A DNA stretch of 64,000 bases from CAILUG01 sp903844415 (GCA_947477655.1 CANJTS010000007.1:1-64000); one strand, 5' to 3'; shown: positions 1-8,265, numbered from the stretch's first letter. The notes: a model not told the origin generated them from the sequence alone. A program made the numbers and translations.

Positions 1-142
1 CATAACAACAGCATCAATGAATTAACAGTGTTGTTTACTATCGAGTCTTTATCTAATGACAAATACCACAACAGCAAACGCCCACTTCTATTACTTGATC
101 ATTCTGTTAAAGAGCTTATCCACAGACCCTCGCCTGCAGAGA
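1..142 (-). other. rRNA operon leader with boxA antitermination site
   Basis: The minus strand carries GCTCTTTAACA at 115-105, which is the boxA sequence bound by NusB/S10 in rRNA leaders. It is followed by the GTGGGCG-type stretch that usually comes after boxA in gammaproteobacterial rrn leaders. The leader continues past position 1, so mature 16S rRNA should begin shortly outside the window. There is no open reading frame here. The P. aeruginosa chromosome, as I recall it, also has an rRNA operon beside msrQ-msrP-pssA. Confidence 0.75.
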
Positions 143-148
143 GCGCGC

Positions 149-176
149 ATTATACTCAGATGATCTCGACTGACAA
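149..176 (-). promoter_or_regulatory. rRNA operon promoter (sigma70 type with GC-rich discriminator)
   Basis: On the minus strand TTGTCA (176-171) and TATAAT (154-149) are separated by 16 bp. The -10 box runs straight into GCGCGCTC, a GC-rich discriminator of the kind found at stringently controlled stable-RNA promoters, and an AT-rich stretch at about 181-212 lies where an UP element would be. Transcription would run away from msrQ and off the left edge. The boxA 30 bp further on supports the rRNA assignment. The 16S gene itself is not in the window. Confidence 0.8.
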
Positions 177-237
177 GGAGTATTTAAAGAGAAATTAATA
201 TAACCTCCCAAAGAGCATATGTACTACACAATAGTTG

Positions 238-855
238 CTAGCGAAAACTAAAGCGACGAACAGCTAGACTGTTAATTCGAAGCAACCTGTAAACAAGAAA
301 TATAAATACAAGCCCTCCGTATAAAACAGCATCGCCGTAACTAGAGCGTACAATCCAGACTACATGTAAGACTGCAAGAATACTGATTGGGTACACCATA
401 CGATGAATTCTTTTCCAATTTCTGCCTAATTTTTGTTGTGCGTAATCAAACGAAGTCATCCCTAACGGCACCATCAAGATAAAAGCAGAAAAACCAAGCG
501 TGATATAGGGACGCTCCAATATTTCTTTACCAATCTCCTTCCATTGCCATTGCAGAAGGAACATGAGAAAAACAAACAAATGCAGTGAAGCATAAAAGAA
601 TGCATACAGCCCAATCATTCGTCGATACTTCCAGACTGATGGAGTGTTAAATAGATATCTAATCGGGGAAATAGCAAGTGAAAGCACTAGCATGCGGATT
701 GCCCACTCTCCCGTTTCTAATGATAAGGTTTTGGGAGGATCAGGCCCCAGTAAGTTTTCGCCACCAGTGTATGCAAGATATACGGCATAAAACATATATC
801 CAGCAGGCAATAAACATAGTACAAAAACTAAAGGCTTGAGCGGAAACTTCATCAT
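238..855 (-). CDS. msrQ: MsrQ, haem-binding membrane subunit of the MsrPQ methionine sulfoxide reductase
   Basis: Inner-membrane haem b protein that passes electrons from the quinone pool to periplasmic MsrP, which repairs oxidised methionines in envelope proteins. The 205-residue product has the usual family length, with about six hydrophobic segments and haem-ligand candidates H92, H151 and H164 in helices, typical of the ferric-reductase-like YedZ fold. It lies 59 bp downstream of msrP on the same strand, so the two are probably co-transcribed. Two adjacent ATG codons (855 and 852) are possible starts. The rRNA promoter begins about 60 bp beyond its stop. Confidence 0.95.
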   Translation of the reverse strand: MMKFPLKPLVFVLCLLPAGYMFYAVYLAYTGGENLLGPDPPKTLSLETGEWAIRMLVLSLAISPIRYLFNTPSVWKYRRMIGLYAFFYASLHLFVFLMFLLQWQWKEIGKEILERPYITLGFSAFILMVPLGMTSFDYAQQKLGRNWKRIHRMVYPISILAVLHVVWIVRSSYGDAVLYGGLVFIFLVYRLLRINSLAVRRFSFR

Positions 856-914
856 TGAAATGCCAGGGACAGGACAGCTCTGAAATATAAATATCCCTAA
901 GTCTCTAAAGGGGA

Positions 915-1967
915 CTAGTAATTACGTCGTAAATCCATCCCTTCATAGAGGCTTGCTACTTCTTCAGCATAACCATTAAAAGGCATGGTTGGGACTCGCT
1001 GAGGCGCAAAGAGACTAGTGGGAAGTCGACGTTCTGTAGCCTGACTCCAGCGCGGGTGACTCACATCAGGGTTTACATTGGAGTAAAAGCCATATTCCGC
1101 AGGTTGAATATCTCTCCAAGTGTTATTCGGCATATCATTGCGAAAATTAATACTAACGATGGACTTGATGCTCTTAAATCCATACTTCCAAGGAACAACA
1201 AGTCGTAATGGAGCTCCATTTTGTGCCGGCAGGACATCACCATACAAACCCACTGCAATTATAGTTAATGGATGCATGGCCTCATCCATTCGCAGCCCTT
1301 CACGATATGGCCAGTCAATTGTAGAAAATCTCGACCGTTGATCTGGCATCTGCTCACCGTCCACAAGTGTAGTAAATTCAATAAATTTTGCATTCGAGTT
1401 GGGTTCGAATCGTTTTATGAGCTCACTCAAAGAAAAACCAACCCAAGGAATAACCATAGACCAAGCCTCAACACAACGCAGACGATAGATTCTTTCTTCA
1501 AAAGTATGAGGTTTTAGTATGTCTTCTAACGTATATTTACCGGGCTTATTTACCTCGCCTGTAACCTGAACACTCCACGGATCAATAGAAAAGTTTTTCG
1601 CATTGCTGGACGGATCACCCTTGCCCGTTCCAAACTCGTAAAAATTATTATAATTAGTCACATCCGCAAAGGGAGTCAGCGATTCTGTTGTGGTGAAGGG
1701 ACCAGAAGCAGGAACTGTTGTTCGCACTGCAATTTGCTGTTCCAGCCAAGCTGGTTTGCTGGCAAGGTTCAAGTCTGCTGGGGTTCTGACAACTGCATCT
1801 GCTGTTTGTGCTTCGGCAGATTGCGATAGCACTCCACCACTAGCAAAACCCATAGCAAACGCAAGCTGTGTTGAAGATTTAATAAAATCCCGTCGTGAAC
1901 GATAAACAGTTTCTGGGGTTATCTCTGAAGAAGGTATTGCATTTGCTGACTTAATCTTGATCAACAT
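915..1967 (-). CDS. msrP: MsrP, periplasmic protein-methionine-sulfoxide reductase, molybdopterin subunit
   Basis: Reduces methionine sulfoxide in periplasmic proteins using a molybdenum-molybdopterin cofactor. The N-terminus has a consensus twin-arginine motif (SRRDFIK, residues 24-30) followed by a hydrophobic stretch, so the folded, cofactor-loaded enzyme is expected to leave by Tat. C165 in the segment RLRCVEAW is the expected Mo ligand of the sulfite-oxidase superfamily. The protein ends DLRRNY, and its 350 residues are close to the usual MsrP size. msrQ follows directly. A second sulfite-oxidase-family enzyme is encoded at 37476-38642, but that one has a dimerisation domain that MsrP lacks. 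Confidence 0.95.
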   Translation of the reverse strand: MLIKIKSANAIPSSEITPETVYRSRRDFIKSSTQLAFAMGFASGGVLSQSAEAQTADAVVRTPADLNLASKPAWLEQQIAVRTTVPASGPFTTTESLTPFADVTNYNNFYEFGTGKGDPSSNAKNFSIDPWSVQVTGEVNKPGKYTLEDILKPHTFEERIYRLRCVEAWSMVIPWVGFSLSELIKRFEPNSNAKFIEFTTLVDGEQMPDQRSRFSTIDWPYREGLRMDEAMHPLTIIAVGLYGDVLPAQNGAPLRLVVPWKYGFKSIKSIVSINFRNDMPNNTWRDIQPAEYGFYSNVNPDVSHPRWSQATERRLPTSLFAPQRVPTMPFNGYAEEVASLYEGMDLRRNY

Positions 1968-2034
1968 GATTTTCCGCGCTCCTCAATAAAACAATGTACC
2001 GTAGAGAAAGATCAGTCAATTTCAAAAATCTTTC

Positions 2035-2994
2035 TTATTTTTTAAATGTTGAATTCAAATCCTGTGCAACTGAGCCTACAGTTTTGCGTTGTTCACGCAA
2101 TTTTTTACTTCTGCCTTTTATTGCCATGGCTGGGCCGGATAATGCATAAACGATAGCCAATGTAAAAAGTACAATAGGCGGATTCCATGAAACCACAACA
2201 ATAATCATCACAACTGCCAAAATCACAAAAAAAGGCACACGATTACGGAAATCTAGATCCTTAAAAGAATAATAAGGAACATTGATAACCATAAGCATTC
2301 CTGCAAATACGGTTACGATTGCTGCTAATATCGAAATAAATGGCGTTATTTCAATTTGGTATTCATAAAAGCTCCAGACCATGAACACCACTAAACCTGC
2401 TGCTGATGGACTGGCCAATCCAACAAAAAACCGCTTATCGTTCGAGCCCAGTTGCACATTAAACCTAGCGAGCCTCAGCGCAGCACAAGCAACATAGATA
2501 AATGCAGCAGTCCACCCGAGTTTACCCAATTCAGAAAGTGACCAGCTAAAACAAATCAAGGCAGGGGCCACTCCAAAGGCTAACATGTCTGAGAGGCTAT
2601 CATATTCTGCGCCAAATGCACTTTGGGTATTTGTTAATCTTGCTACTCTGCCATCAAGCCCATCAAGAAACATAGCAACCAATATGGCAACACAGGCGTT
2701 GTGAAAAGCTCCACCCATCCCAGCAATGACTGCATAAAAACCAGCGAACATCGCCCCGGTGGTTAACAGATTAGGCAAAAGATAAATACCGCGTCGCCGC
2801 ACATTACGCCCACCCTCAGAAACCACCTCTTCGTGGTCATCTATGAAGGTGATTCCATCTTCCTCGTATGTGCGTGCTGCATGCGTATCATCTTCTAAAG
2901 CACAAAGAGCACAATCCGTCTTCAGACACGTGTGTGCTGAGTGTGCCTCATCTGCTACAGCTTCAGAAAATTTTGATTTTTCCAGTTCAATCAT
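2035..2994 (-). CDS. pssA: CDP-diacylglycerol-serine O-phosphatidyltransferase
   Basis: Makes phosphatidylserine, the precursor of phosphatidylethanolamine, from CDP-diacylglycerol and serine at the inner membrane. The CDP-alcohol phosphotransferase signature is complete: D111, D114-G115, A118-R119, G128, D132 and D136. About seven hydrophobic segments follow. The first 65 or so residues are a soluble extension with an H18, H21, C23, C28, C31, H38 cluster that could bind a metal, ahead of the catalytic domain that starts near residue 70. The gene is 67 bp upstream of msrP. In Pseudomonas pssA usually follows ilvC directly; here ilvY lies between them. Confidence 0.95.
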   Translation of the reverse strand: MIELEKSKFSEAVADEAHSAHTCLKTDCALCALEDDTHAARTYEEDGITFIDDHEEVVSEGGRNVRRRGIYLLPNLLTTGAMFAGFYAVIAGMGGAFHNACVAILVAMFLDGLDGRVARLTNTQSAFGAEYDSLSDMLAFGVAPALICFSWSLSELGKLGWTAAFIYVACAALRLARFNVQLGSNDKRFFVGLASPSAAGLVVFMVWSFYEYQIEITPFISILAAIVTVFAGMLMVINVPYYSFKDLDFRNRVPFFVILAVVMIIVVVSWNPPIVLFTLAIVYALSGPAMAIKGRSKKLREQRKTVGSVAQDLNSTFKK

Positions 2995-3033
2995 GCCAAT
3001 GCCAAATTTTTAGTCGGTTCTGAATTATAGCCC

Positions 3034-3930
3034 TTAATTCTGCTTGTGGGAGTAACCTGCAAGCTTCCAAAATGCGTTGATAAGTGGATTCTGGATTTTC
3101 CTTCGTAGAACACATACACCTATGGCAAAAGGGGCAAGATTGTGATCAATTTTCAAAACTTTGATTTTGCTTGCCAAAGGGCTATTTTCCACAACTAGTT
3201 GTGGCACCACACCTAAGCCGAAACCAAGACTGACCATACTTACTATGGCTTCATTACCTGCTACTTGCGCATAAATATTGGGTTTTATTTTTTTACTTTT
3301 GAACCACTGATCAACCTGTTCTCTGGCAAGCCCACTTTCCGAAAGAATCATTGGGACAGTACGCCACCATATTTCTTGAGCTGAACCGCTGAATTCACCG
3401 GAATGCGAACCAGATAGAGGTGCTATAAATACTAGAGGTGTTGAGGTAAGTACTTGCACACATAAACTTGGTGGGATTTTTGCTGGTAATGCCGCAATTC
3501 CTATATCTTCTTGTTCCGCAAGGATTCTATCCAATGTTGTTGCTGTATCCCCTGTATGTAACTTGAGTTCGATCCCTGGATGTTGCTGCCTGAACTTACT
3601 TAATAACTCATACAAAAAACTGTAACTGGCTGTTACTGAGCAAAACAAACTAATTTCACCTGTTAAAATTTGGTCTTGCTGCGCGAGCGTTTTCTTCATT
3701 GAAAGCCAGTTATTTTGAGTGGTGTCAGCAAACTCACGAAATGCCAGGCCTGACTTGGTCAATTCCACACGCCGATTGTCCCTGTCAAACAACGGAACGC
3801 CAACTTCTAGTTCAAGGCGGTGGATCACCCTACTCAAACTGGAAGGAGTTACATAACAAGCTTCGCTGGTACGGGCAAAATTCAAACTCTTGGCCAAGTG
3901 CAAGAATAATTGCAGTTCTCGCAGATTCAT
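3034..3930 (-). CDS. ilvY: IlvY, LysR-family activator of ilvC
   Basis: LysR-type regulator of 298 residues with an N-terminal winged helix-turn-helix (about residues 3-60; SEACYVTPSSLSRVIHRLE covers the recognition region) and a two-lobed co-inducer domain after residue 90. It is divergent from ilvC with 129 bp between them, which is the classic ilvY-ilvC arrangement in which IlvY bound to acetolactate or acetohydroxybutyrate activates ilvC. The identification rests on family type plus position. Two dyads in the shared promoter region are candidate operators. Its end lies 39 bp from the start of pssA, on the same strand. Confidence 0.88.
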   Translation of the reverse strand: MNLRELQLFLHLAKSLNFARTSEACYVTPSSLSRVIHRLELEVGVPLFDRDNRRVELTKSGLAFREFADTTQNNWLSMKKTLAQQDQILTGEISLFCSVTASYSFLYELLSKFRQQHPGIELKLHTGDTATTLDRILAEQEDIGIAALPAKIPPSLCVQVLTSTPLVFIAPLSGSHSGEFSGSAQEIWWRTVPMILSESGLAREQVDQWFKSKKIKPNIYAQVAGNEAIVSMVSLGFGLGVVPQLVVENSPLASKIKVLKIDHNLAPFAIGVCVLRRKIQNPLINAFWKLAGYSHKQN

Positions 3931-3949
3931 AAAAACAACCCTACTCTAT

Positions 3950-3997
3950 ATTGCCCAAAATGGCATATATGATTGCATAAAGTTCATTTTACGCAAC
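3950..3997. promoter_or_regulatory. Candidate IlvY operators between ilvY and ilvC
   Basis: Two dyads sit side by side in the 129-bp divergent region. The first centres on TGCC-N6-GGCA within 3952-3968. The second has arms ATTGCATAAA (3972-3981) and TTTACGCAAC (3988-3997) around a 6-bp spacer; eight of ten positions pair. Tandem LysR-type sites of this kind are expected where IlvY binds to activate ilvC and repress itself. No strong -10/-35 pair is visible for ilvC, as expected for an activator-dependent promoter. Confidence 0.55.
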
Positions 3998-4059
3998 ATT
4001 ACATTACGCATAACATAGCCAAACACAAAAGTACCACTTCATAACAATCGGAGCCAACC

Positions 4060-5532
4060 ATGAACTATTTCAATTCTTTGCCCTTAAGACTGCAATTGGA
4101 TCAACTAAGCAAGTGCCGGTTAATGGATAAATCAGAATTCAACCATGGTGTGGACATGTTGCATGGCAAAAAAATTGTCATCCTTGGATGTGGTGCACAG
4201 GGGCTTAATCAAGGATTGAACATGCGCGATAGTGGCCTGGATATTTCTTACGCGCTGCGGGCAGATGCCATCTCCAACAAAAGACAATCCTGGCTTAGTG
4301 CGACAGAAAACAGCTTTAAAGTCGGCACTTTCGAAGAACTTATCCCGTCAGCTGATCTAGTGTTGAACCTTACTCCGGACAAACAGCACACACCAGTCAT
4401 CCAGAAAGTTATGCCACTGATGAAAAAAGGAGCTAGCCTAGCCTATTCTCACGGCTTCAATATCGTGGAAGAAGGGATGCAAATTCGCAAAGACATCACA
4501 GTCATCATGGTGGCACCCAAATGTCCTGGCACAGAAGTAAGGGAAGAATACAAACGTGGTTTTGGAGTACCTACTCTGATTGCTGTACACCGTGAAAATG
4601 ACCCCACAGGCGACGGCCTTGAAATTGCAAAGGCTTATGCTGCGGCAACGGGTGGCCATCGTGCCGGCGTATTGGAATCCTCTTTTGTAGCTGAAGTTAA
4701 ATCTGACCTTATGGGTGAGCAAACCATTCTGTGTGGTTTGTTGCAAACCGGCTCACTACTGTGTTTTGACCGCATGGTGTCCAAAGGAATTAACTCTGCC
4801 TATGCATCCAAATTGATTCAGCATGGATGGGAAACCATCGCCGAAGGGTTGAAGCAAGGTGGGATCACCAACATGATGGATCGTTTATCTAATCCAGCAA
4901 AAATAATGGCCTTTCAAGTAAGTGAAGAATTAAAAATTATTTTGCGTCCCCTGTTTGAAAAACACATGGATGACATTATGCAAGGTCTCTTCTCGGCAGG
5001 AATGATGCAAGACTGGGCTAATAATGATGCCAAACTACTAGGTTGGCGTGAGGCAACTGGCAAAACGTCATTTGAAATGACAAATCAAGACGGGGCTCCC
5101 ACAATAAATGAACAGGAATATTATGATCATGGAATCCTTATGGTAGCCATGATCAAAGCTGGGGTTGAATTGTGTTTTGAAACTCTAGTCGCTGCAGGTG
5201 TTATTGCTGAATCAGCTTATTACGAATCCCTGCATGAAGTGCCACTTATTGCAAATCTGATCGGTCGCAAAAAATTGTACGAAATGAACAAGGTTATTTC
5301 AGATACTGCTGAATACGGATGTTATCTCTTTTCTCATGCAGCAATCCCCATGCTAGAAAATTTCATGAGTAAAGTAGACACCACTATCATTGGAACAGGG
5401 CTCAATACCAAAGACAACAACGTGGACGACAGAGAACTTATTTCAATAAATGCCGCGATTCGAAATCATCCAATTGAATTGATTGGCCAATCCTTGCGTG
5501 GCCACATGACCAGCATGAAAAAAGTGGTGTAA
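4060..5532 (+). CDS. ilvC: Ketol-acid reductoisomerase, class II (long form)
   Basis: Converts acetolactate or acetohydroxybutyrate to the dihydroxy acids of valine, leucine and isoleucine synthesis, using NADPH and Mg2+. At 490 residues it is the long, enterobacterial or plant-like form with two C-terminal knotted domains, not the roughly 330-residue class I enzyme. The nucleotide loop GCGAQG is at 43-48, with basic residues R67 and R75 where NADPH-specific enzymes have them. The metal-site segment VAEVKSDLMGEQ is intact. The start is supported by a GGAG ribosome binding site 8 bp upstream. It runs convergently toward ilvBH, with a strong two-way terminator between them. Confidence 0.97.
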   Translation: MNYFNSLPLRLQLDQLSKCRLMDKSEFNHGVDMLHGKKIVILGCGAQGLNQGLNMRDSGLDISYALRADAISNKRQSWLSATENSFKVGTFEELIPSADLVLNLTPDKQHTPVIQKVMPLMKKGASLAYSHGFNIVEEGMQIRKDITVIMVAPKCPGTEVREEYKRGFGVPTLIAVHRENDPTGDGLEIAKAYAAATGGHRAGVLESSFVAEVKSDLMGEQTILCGLLQTGSLLCFDRMVSKGINSAYASKLIQHGWETIAEGLKQGGITNMMDRLSNPAKIMAFQVSEELKIILRPLFEKHMDDIMQGLFSAGMMQDWANNDAKLLGWREATGKTSFEMTNQDGAPTINEQEYYDHGILMVAMIKAGVELCFETLVAAGVIAESAYYESLHEVPLIANLIGRKKLYEMNKVISDTAEYGCYLFSHAAIPMLENFMSKVDTTIIGTGLNTKDNNVDDRELISINAAIRNHPIELIGQSLRGHMTSMKKVV

Positions 5533-5547
5533 ACATTACGAAACAAA

Positions 5548-5602
5548 AACGCCAGACAATAAAAAGCCAAGTTTTTGACCTGGCTTTTTATTGTTTGGCG
5601 TT
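5548..5602. terminator. Bidirectional terminator between ilvC and ilvH
   Basis: A long inverted repeat spans the convergent ends: AACGCCA and ACAATAAAAAGCCA pair with TGGCTTTTTATTGT and TGGCGTT. The core GCCA/TGGC stem is followed by a T-rich run on both strands, so it can end ilvC transcription going right and ilvBH transcription going left. Confidence 0.85.
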
Positions 5603-5656
5603 GAGCAGAACTGTAATCTGCAACCGTATTTTTTTGTGCTTTGAGAGTTTATTGTT

Positions 5657-6148
5657 CTACAAACTCAGCACTTTTTCCCCTCTTGCTATGCCTGATACGC
5701 CGGTTCTGGCCACTTCCAATATAGGTGTGCCTGCCAAGGCAGCTAAAAATCCATCCAGCTTGTCGCTGGTGCCTGCAAGCTGAATCGTATACATGGTCGG
5801 AGTGATATCAACAACAATCCCCCTGAAAATATCCGCTACCCGTTTTACTTCAGCTCGCTGCGCGCCTGTAGCTTTTACTTTTATCAGCATCAACTCGCGC
5901 TCTATATGACTCCCTTCAGTCAGATCTACTAACTTGGCCACATCAACAAGTTTGTTCAAATGTTTTACGATCTGTTCAATCTTGCGGTCATCACCCACGG
6001 TAGTAAGCGTCAGCCTAGACAAACTTGGATCTTCTGTCGGTGCTACGGTGAGTGAATTTATGTTGTAGTTACGCTGCGAAAACAAGCCGACTACCCGTGA
6101 AAGTGCACCCGGTTGGTTTTCCATGAGAATTGAAATAATACGTCGCAT
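5657..6148 (-). CDS. ilvH: Acetolactate synthase small (regulatory) subunit
   Basis: Regulatory subunit that activates the catalytic subunit and confers valine feedback inhibition. The product has 163 residues, the same length as E. coli IlvH. An N-terminal ACT domain (about residues 2-78) contains the ligand-loop pattern NQPGALSRVVGLFSQRNYNI at 11-30, and a second ACT-like domain follows. The gene starts 2 bp after the ilvB stop, and its ribosome binding site GAGAGGAG lies inside the end of ilvB, so the two are translated from one message. Confidence 0.96.
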   Translation of the reverse strand: MRRIISILMENQPGALSRVVGLFSQRNYNINSLTVAPTEDPSLSRLTLTTVGDDRKIEQIVKHLNKLVDVAKLVDLTEGSHIERELMLIKVKATGAQRAEVKRVADIFRGIVVDITPTMYTIQLAGTSDKLDGFLAALAGTPILEVARTGVSGIARGEKVLSL

Positions 6149-6150
6149 TT

Positions 6151-7878
6151 TCAGCTCCTCTCCGTTTTGCTCAAATACATATCACTCATGGCACCACCTC
6201 GAATCGCCATTGGATACACGTGTTCTTCCTTATCAACGGCAATATCTAGAAACACAAGTTTGTCTTTCAGGGAAAAGGCATACTGCATTTTTTCTTTCAA
6301 CTCACTCAACTTTTCTATTCTGATACCAACGTGTCCGTAAGCCTCAGCCAGTTTGACAAAGTCCGGCAGGGAATCTGCGTAGGTGCTATGGGAATAACGC
6401 CCGGCGTACTGCATGTCTTGCCATTGTTTAACCATACCGAGGGCTTCGTTGTTAAGGTTGACTATCTTTATTGGCAAGGCATATTGATTGCAGGTAGCCA
6501 GTTCCTGAATGTTCATCTGAATGCTACCCTCCCCAGTTACACATGCAACAGTCGCTTCCGGGAACGCCAATTGCACTCCCATCGCTGCAGGCAAACCAAA
6601 ACCCATCGTGCCCAGCCCACCTGAATTGATCCAGCGCCTAGGCTTGTCAAAATGATAATACTGCGCTGCAAACATCTGATGCTGACCCACATCGGAAGTA
6701 ATATAGGCATCACCCTTGGTAATTTCATACAAAGCTTGAATTACTTGTTGAGGTTTGATTGTTTCATTGCCGGAAGGTGTAACTTTCAAACTATCACGTG
6801 TGCGCCAATGATTAATTTTTTCCCACCAACCTGCTAGCGCGGCACTGTCAATTTTGGTCTTGGCACTTTCAATAAGTTCCAGCATTTCTTTCAACACAGC
6901 AGCCACCGGACCCACAATAGGCACATGGGCAGTTACTGTTTTGGAAATTGAAGCAGGATCAATATCCACATGTAAGATAATCGCGTTTGGACAGAAATTT
7001 TTAACATTAGAATTGGTAACGCGATCGTCAAAGCGCGCACCTATGGCTAGAATCACATCTGCTTCATGCATGGCCATGTTGGCTTCATAAGTACCATGCA
7101 TACCAAGCATGCCTAGAAACTGCTTGTCAGGGGCTGGATAACCACCGAGGCCCATCAACGTATTGGTAACGGGATAACCCAATTTGCGAACAAGTTCGGT
7201 CAACAATAGAGAACCATCGCCCATAATTACACCACCACCGGTATAAATTATTGGCCTACTCGCAGCCAACAAGATGTCAACCGCTTTCTTGATTTGACCA
7301 GAGTGTCCCTTAGATGGCGGAATGTATGATCGAATCTTTACTGTCTCAGGGTAGGTGTATTCAAATTTAGTGCTGGGATCAGTGACATCTTTTGGAATAT
7401 CAATGACAACCGGCCCGGGCCTGCCCGTTGTCGCAATATAAAATGCTTTTTTGACTATATCGGGAATGTCTTCCGGATTCTGCACCATGAAACTGTGCTT
7501 CACGATGGGCCGTGAAACTCCAATCATGTCAGTTTCTTGAAATGCATCAGAACCTAACGAGGCTCGTCCAACCTGACCAGAAATAACAATCAGCGGAATA
7601 GAATCCATATAAGCAGTCGCAATACCCGTGATGGCATTTGTTGCACCCGGGCCAGAAGTTACAAGTACGACACCGGCTTTACCCGTAGCACGTGCATAAC
7701 CATCAGCCGCATGCGTCGCTGCCTGTTCATGTCGCACCAAGATATGTTCAACTTTATCTTGATTATAAATAGCGTCGTAAATATGCAAGGCAGCCCCGCC
7801 GGGGTAGCCAAAAATAATATCCACACCTTCATCGTGCAAGGCACGAAGCAGCATGTCACCACCAGAAAGTAATGTCAT
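6151..7878 (-). CDS. ilvI: Acetolactate synthase catalytic subunit
   Basis: Thiamine-diphosphate and FAD-dependent enzyme that condenses two pyruvates, or pyruvate and 2-oxobutyrate, at the first common step of branched-chain amino acid synthesis. From the ATG at 7878 (GGAG 10 bp upstream) it has 575 residues. The catalytic glutamate is E51 (RHEQAATHAADGYAR), the FAD region RFDDRVT is present, and the ThDP-Mg motif is GEGSIQMN. The reading frame stays open to 7962, adding 28 residues absent from typical family N-termini. Paired with ilvH, it is of the IlvIH (AHAS III-like) type. Confidence 0.95.
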   Translation of the reverse strand: MTLLSGGDMLLRALHDEGVDIIFGYPGGAALHIYDAIYNQDKVEHILVRHEQAATHAADGYARATGKAGVVLVTSGPGATNAITGIATAYMDSIPLIVISGQVGRASLGSDAFQETDMIGVSRPIVKHSFMVQNPEDIPDIVKKAFYIATTGRPGPVVIDIPKDVTDPSTKFEYTYPETVKIRSYIPPSKGHSGQIKKAVDILLAASRPIIYTGGGVIMGDGSLLLTELVRKLGYPVTNTLMGLGGYPAPDKQFLGMLGMHGTYEANMAMHEADVILAIGARFDDRVTNSNVKNFCPNAIILHVDIDPASISKTVTAHVPIVGPVAAVLKEMLELIESAKTKIDSAALAGWWEKINHWRTRDSLKVTPSGNETIKPQQVIQALYEITKGDAYITSDVGQHQMFAAQYYHFDKPRRWINSGGLGTMGFGLPAAMGVQLAFPEATVACVTGEGSIQMNIQELATCNQYALPIKIVNLNNEALGMVKQWQDMQYAGRYSHSTYADSLPDFVKLAEAYGHVGIRIEKLSELKEKMQYAFSLKDKLVFLDIAVDKEEHVYPMAIRGGAMSDMYLSKTERS

Positions 7879-8204
7879 GTTATGTACACTCCAAGTCTCG
7901 AAAGCTGTCAGTAGTACCGCGTATAACAGTATATCCATGCAAGATGCATAATTCTGGCACACACGAATCTAGTTATCAGATGGCTTAGGTTCGGGTTGAA
8001 CCTGTGGACCCATGGCGTGATTTGCCGATGGTTTTTGAACCAGTGCTATGCAAGCACAATAAAGTTCAAGCGGGTCGTTGGTAGTAACTAACAGTTGTCA
8101 GTTGTTACGCGGCTTTTTCGTAAATTTCTACGCTACCTGCCGCAGAAATCGTTACGAAAAACGGTCGAAGGGTAATCGACACGTCCACTCACCAATTTGA
8201 GGGG
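7879..8204 (-). promoter_or_regulatory. Long ilvIH leader containing a large inverted repeat
   Basis: This 326-nt stretch between the promoter and ilvI has no separate gene. It contains a near-palindrome of 48 bp at 8114-8161, whose arms begin TTTTTCGTAA and end TTACGAAAAA and continue with ATTTCT/AGAAAT after a 2-nt bulge. A short hairpin AGGTTC/GAACCT lies near 7985-8002. I see no U-tract terminator, so classical ribosome-mediated attenuation is not demonstrated. The last 84 nt are open in frame with ilvI and encode a stretch rich in Ile, Leu and Val. Confidence 0.5.
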
Positions 8205-8240
8205 CACATTATCGGGGGGAACGGCAGGCTGTCAAGGTTG
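8205..8240 (-). promoter_or_regulatory. Probable sigma70 promoter of ilvIH
   Basis: On the minus strand a perfect TTGACA at about 8237-8232 is followed, after 17 to 18 bp, by ATAATG/TAATGT at about 8215-8208. It points at ilvI and is the best promoter match in the region. A start site just downstream would give about 320 nt of untranslated leader before the ilvI ATG. Confidence 0.7.
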
Positions 8241-8265
8241 AGAATTTCGATTAATAGCCAAGTGA

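Noticed and set aside
1396..1412. GGGTTCGAATC, a tRNA-like T-arm sequence
   Set aside because: It lies inside the intact msrP gene in frame with conserved protein sequence, and no acceptor stem surrounds it.
7879..8204. Classical ilv attenuator with terminator and leader peptide
   Set aside because: There is no U-tract terminator and no separate stop-terminated leader peptide; only an inverted repeat is visible.
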